The position numbers were made by a program, and so were the translations under genes. From assembly GCF_013141765.1 (NCBI RefSeq), contig NZ_WHOD01000020.1, positions 1 through 64,000 of the forward strand: DNA of 64,000 bases, written 5' to 3'. Each line of letters opens with the position of its first letter. Within the stretch, counting starts at the first letter, position 1. This stretch comes from Paenibacillus foliorum (GTDB lineage Bacteria > Bacillota > Bacilli > Paenibacillales > NBRC-103111). This document shows, piece after piece, positions 62,456 to 64,000 of the stretch. The notes under the pieces are model-generated. The model made no database searches, had not been told where the DNA came from, and saw nothing but the letters and a program-made list of their open reading frames with translations.

Positions 62456-63775
62456 TTATTTGCTAATATTTTTCAGCTCTTTTTCAACATTCTCTTGGGC
62501 GTCTTTCAGAGCTTGCTCAGGAGATTTCTTCTTGCTTATAGCTTCCTCATATGATTGGATTATGTATTTGTTGTATAGGCTTAACCATGGAACAACGGGT
62601 TTTCCTTTACCGTTTTTCACATAATCCATAAGAACGCTGTTAAATGCAGGATCCTCGTCGGTAAATTGTTTTTCAAGTGATTTTTTCACAACAGGGATTT
62701 TCAATTCTTTATAACGCTTCCATACTTGATCATTGGACATCATAAATTTAATAAATTCGAAGGCTTCTTCCTTATGCTTGCTTGTGTTCCCGATTGTAAA
62801 CAGGCGGTATCCGTTGAAGCCGACTTTGGTTTCTTTCTTTAGCACAGGTGCAAAGCCCAGCTTGTCCTTCAAATCCGGATTGTTCTTGATGAGATTGCTG
62901 ATTCCGGTTGTTTGTAAAAAGGACATGGCAGATTTACCGCTAACAAATGGAATTTCATCTTTTTTCTGGTAATTATAAGGAATGCTTACTTTCTTGCTGT
63001 CCAGATCGACCAAAAATTTCAAGCCTTCAATGGCTTTGTTGTCGTTAAGAACAGGCACACTTTGCTGTTCGTCGATTAATTTGGCTCCATTTTGACGTAA
63101 AAAGGGCTCTACAAATACGTCTGCAGAAGTGTATGGAATATCAAATCCGGCGCGAGTAACGTTACCGTTAGCATCTCTTTTGGTCAGCTTCTCAGCATAG
63201 CTCGCCAATTCCTCCCAGGTTGCGGGTGGTTTGTTCGGATCTAAACCTGCTTCTTGAAAGTAATCCTTACGGTAAGTGAGAATTTCAGGTGCCGGGAAAA
63301 AGCCTAGACCTAATGTTTTATCCTGATATTTCCCTGCAGTCATCGCGCTTTCCATCACATCGGCTTTCTCATCCCACTTGCTGATATAAGCATCCAATGG
63401 GGCAAAATCGCCTTTCGCTCCTCTGGAACCCATAAACGCCAAATACGCGGAGAAAACATCCGGCATTGTACCGCTAAGCTTGGCTGCATTCAGCTTGGTG
63501 TCTATATCTTCTGCTGCAGAGGGTAATACCGTCGTTTCGATCTGAACATTAGGATGCAGCTTCTCGAATTCCTTCGCAGCGTTGTTGAAATATTCGTCAT
63601 TGGCTTTATCTGCACCTGGAAACCAGAACGTCAGCTTAACCGACTCTTTGCCGCCAGCTTCCTTGGCTGATTCTCCTTGTTTGGCAGGACTGGAGCTGCA
63701 GCCTGCAAGAAGCCCCCCTAACATGACTGCACTAAGTGTTAATGCGGATATTTTTTTTACATTCACTTTATACAA
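62456..63775 (-). CDS. Extracellular sugar-binding lipoprotein
   Basis: This 439-aa family-1 binding protein has the lipobox LLAGCSSS at ~24 and the typical KLTFWFPGADKANDEYFNNAAKEFEKLHPNV start of the mature domain. ALKDAQENVEKELKNI ends it. GGGAGGTTGTATAAAGTG precedes the start. It is first in the five-gene operon and should capture oligosaccharide products from the surface enzyme. Confidence 0.92.
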   Translation of the reverse strand: MYKVNVKKISALTLSAVMLGGLLAGCSSSPAKQGESAKEAGGKESVKLTFWFPGADKANDEYFNNAAKEFEKLHPNVQIETTVLPSAAEDIDTKLNAAKLSGTMPDVFSAYLAFMGSRGAKGDFAPLDAYISKWDEKADVMESAMTAGKYQDKTLGLGFFPAPEILTYRKDYFQEAGLDPNKPPATWEELASYAEKLTKRDANGNVTRAGFDIPYTSADVFVEPFLRQNGAKLIDEQQSVPVLNDNKAIEGLKFLVDLDSKKVSIPYNYQKKDEIPFVSGKSAMSFLQTTGISNLIKNNPDLKDKLGFAPVLKKETKVGFNGYRLFTIGNTSKHKEEAFEFIKFMMSNDQVWKRYKELKIPVVKKSLEKQFTDEDPAFNSVLMDYVKNGKGKPVVPWLSLYNKYIIQSYEEAISKKKSPEQALKDAQENVEKELKNISK

Positions 63776-63840
63776 CCTCCCCTTTTCGCATTATAATGGT
63801 AAACTCTGCTTCTTTAACAATAACCATTGCGTACTTCATT

Positions 63841-63859
63841 ATTATAGATAACGCTTTCT
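63841..63859 (-). promoter_or_regulatory. Promoter -10 with overlapping cre-like site for the glycan operon
   Basis: On the minus strand TATAAT (63841-63846) directly follows AGAAAGCGTTATCT (63846-63859), which fits 12 of 14 positions of the cre consensus TGWAANCGNTNWCA. CcpA bound here would repress the operon when preferred sugars are present. No good -35 is seen (TTCCAC at 17 bases). Confidence 0.55.
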
Positions 63860-64000
63860 TTAGGTGGAAGAATAGAAGTTTAGATAATTCCTTAACTTTT
63901 ACAGTAGTTTTTCCCAAAACATCGATAATAAAAAGGGCCTACACTCAAAACTACAAAAATATGCTTATAAAACCTTGAAAAATTTAGGTGCATGGAGATA

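Noticed and set aside
1..64000. CRISPR arrays, rRNA or tRNA genes, insertion sequences and prophage
   Set aside because: No regular spaced repeats, no conserved RNA blocks, no transposase or integrase motifs were seen on either strand.

Overview
The window reads as chromosomal DNA of an endospore-forming, low-to-mid GC Bacillota, most likely a Paenibacillus or close relative. The evidence is a complete GerA/GerB/GerC germinant-receptor operon, DUF1657 and YhcN/YlaJ spore genes, tRNA-synthetase T-box leaders, a ydaO-type c-di-AMP riboswitch in front of a KimA-type potassium importer, YesM/YesN-type two-component genes, LplABC-type sugar importers without an ATPase gene, and an SLH-anchored surface glycosidase. 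I see no rRNA, tRNA, CRISPR array, phage or insertion sequence.

Layout. 0.4-12 kb: a sulfatase, a decayed ECF sigma factor, a metallo-beta-lactamase-fold lipoprotein, a sugar ABC importer (two permeases and a binding lipoprotein), and two paralogous membrane-anchored AraC regulators that converge tail to tail. 12.4-23 kb: T-box-controlled SerRS and ArgRS of unusual type, a stand-alone divergent HPr kinase paralogue, an APH-like kinase, a DMT transporter, an alpha/beta hydrolase, small membrane proteins, gene remnants (HAD, DinB) and a cluster of DnaA boxes. 23-32.6 kb: riboswitch-kimA, Dps with a PerR-like operator, a nucleoside hydrolase, and the ger operon preceded by a tiny membrane protein. 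32.6-44 kb: SRAP protein, an AraC/isomerase/dehydrogenase sugar cluster, an SOS operon (LexA box, small WYL-like protein, UvrX-type polymerase, YolD-headed protein), YdjO, and an oxidoreductase operon with a MerR-type promoter. 44-52 kb: an ABC-F gene behind a leader ORF and terminator (probable attenuation), spore genes, MOSC, DUF2277, and pirin behind a truncated MarR gene with a preserved double operator. 52-64 kb: a polysaccharide-utilisation locus made of a histidine kinase, an AraC-type response regulator, an SLH-anchored clan-A-like glycosidase, a second cytoplasmic sulfatase, two permeases and a binding lipoprotein.

How they fit together. The 52-64 kb locus suggests capture of a (probably sulfated) glycan: cleavage at the cell surface by the SLH enzyme, import by the ABC system powered by an ATPase encoded elsewhere, desulfation in the cytoplasm, control by the two-component pair and probably by CcpA through a cre site over the promoter. 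Regulatory RNA and operator elements are the most informative non-coding content: two T-boxes, one c-di-AMP riboswitch, one attenuation leader, and LexA-, PerR-, MerR- and MarR-type sites. Everything is read by eye from sequence; family assignments rest on recognised motifs and no database search was run.
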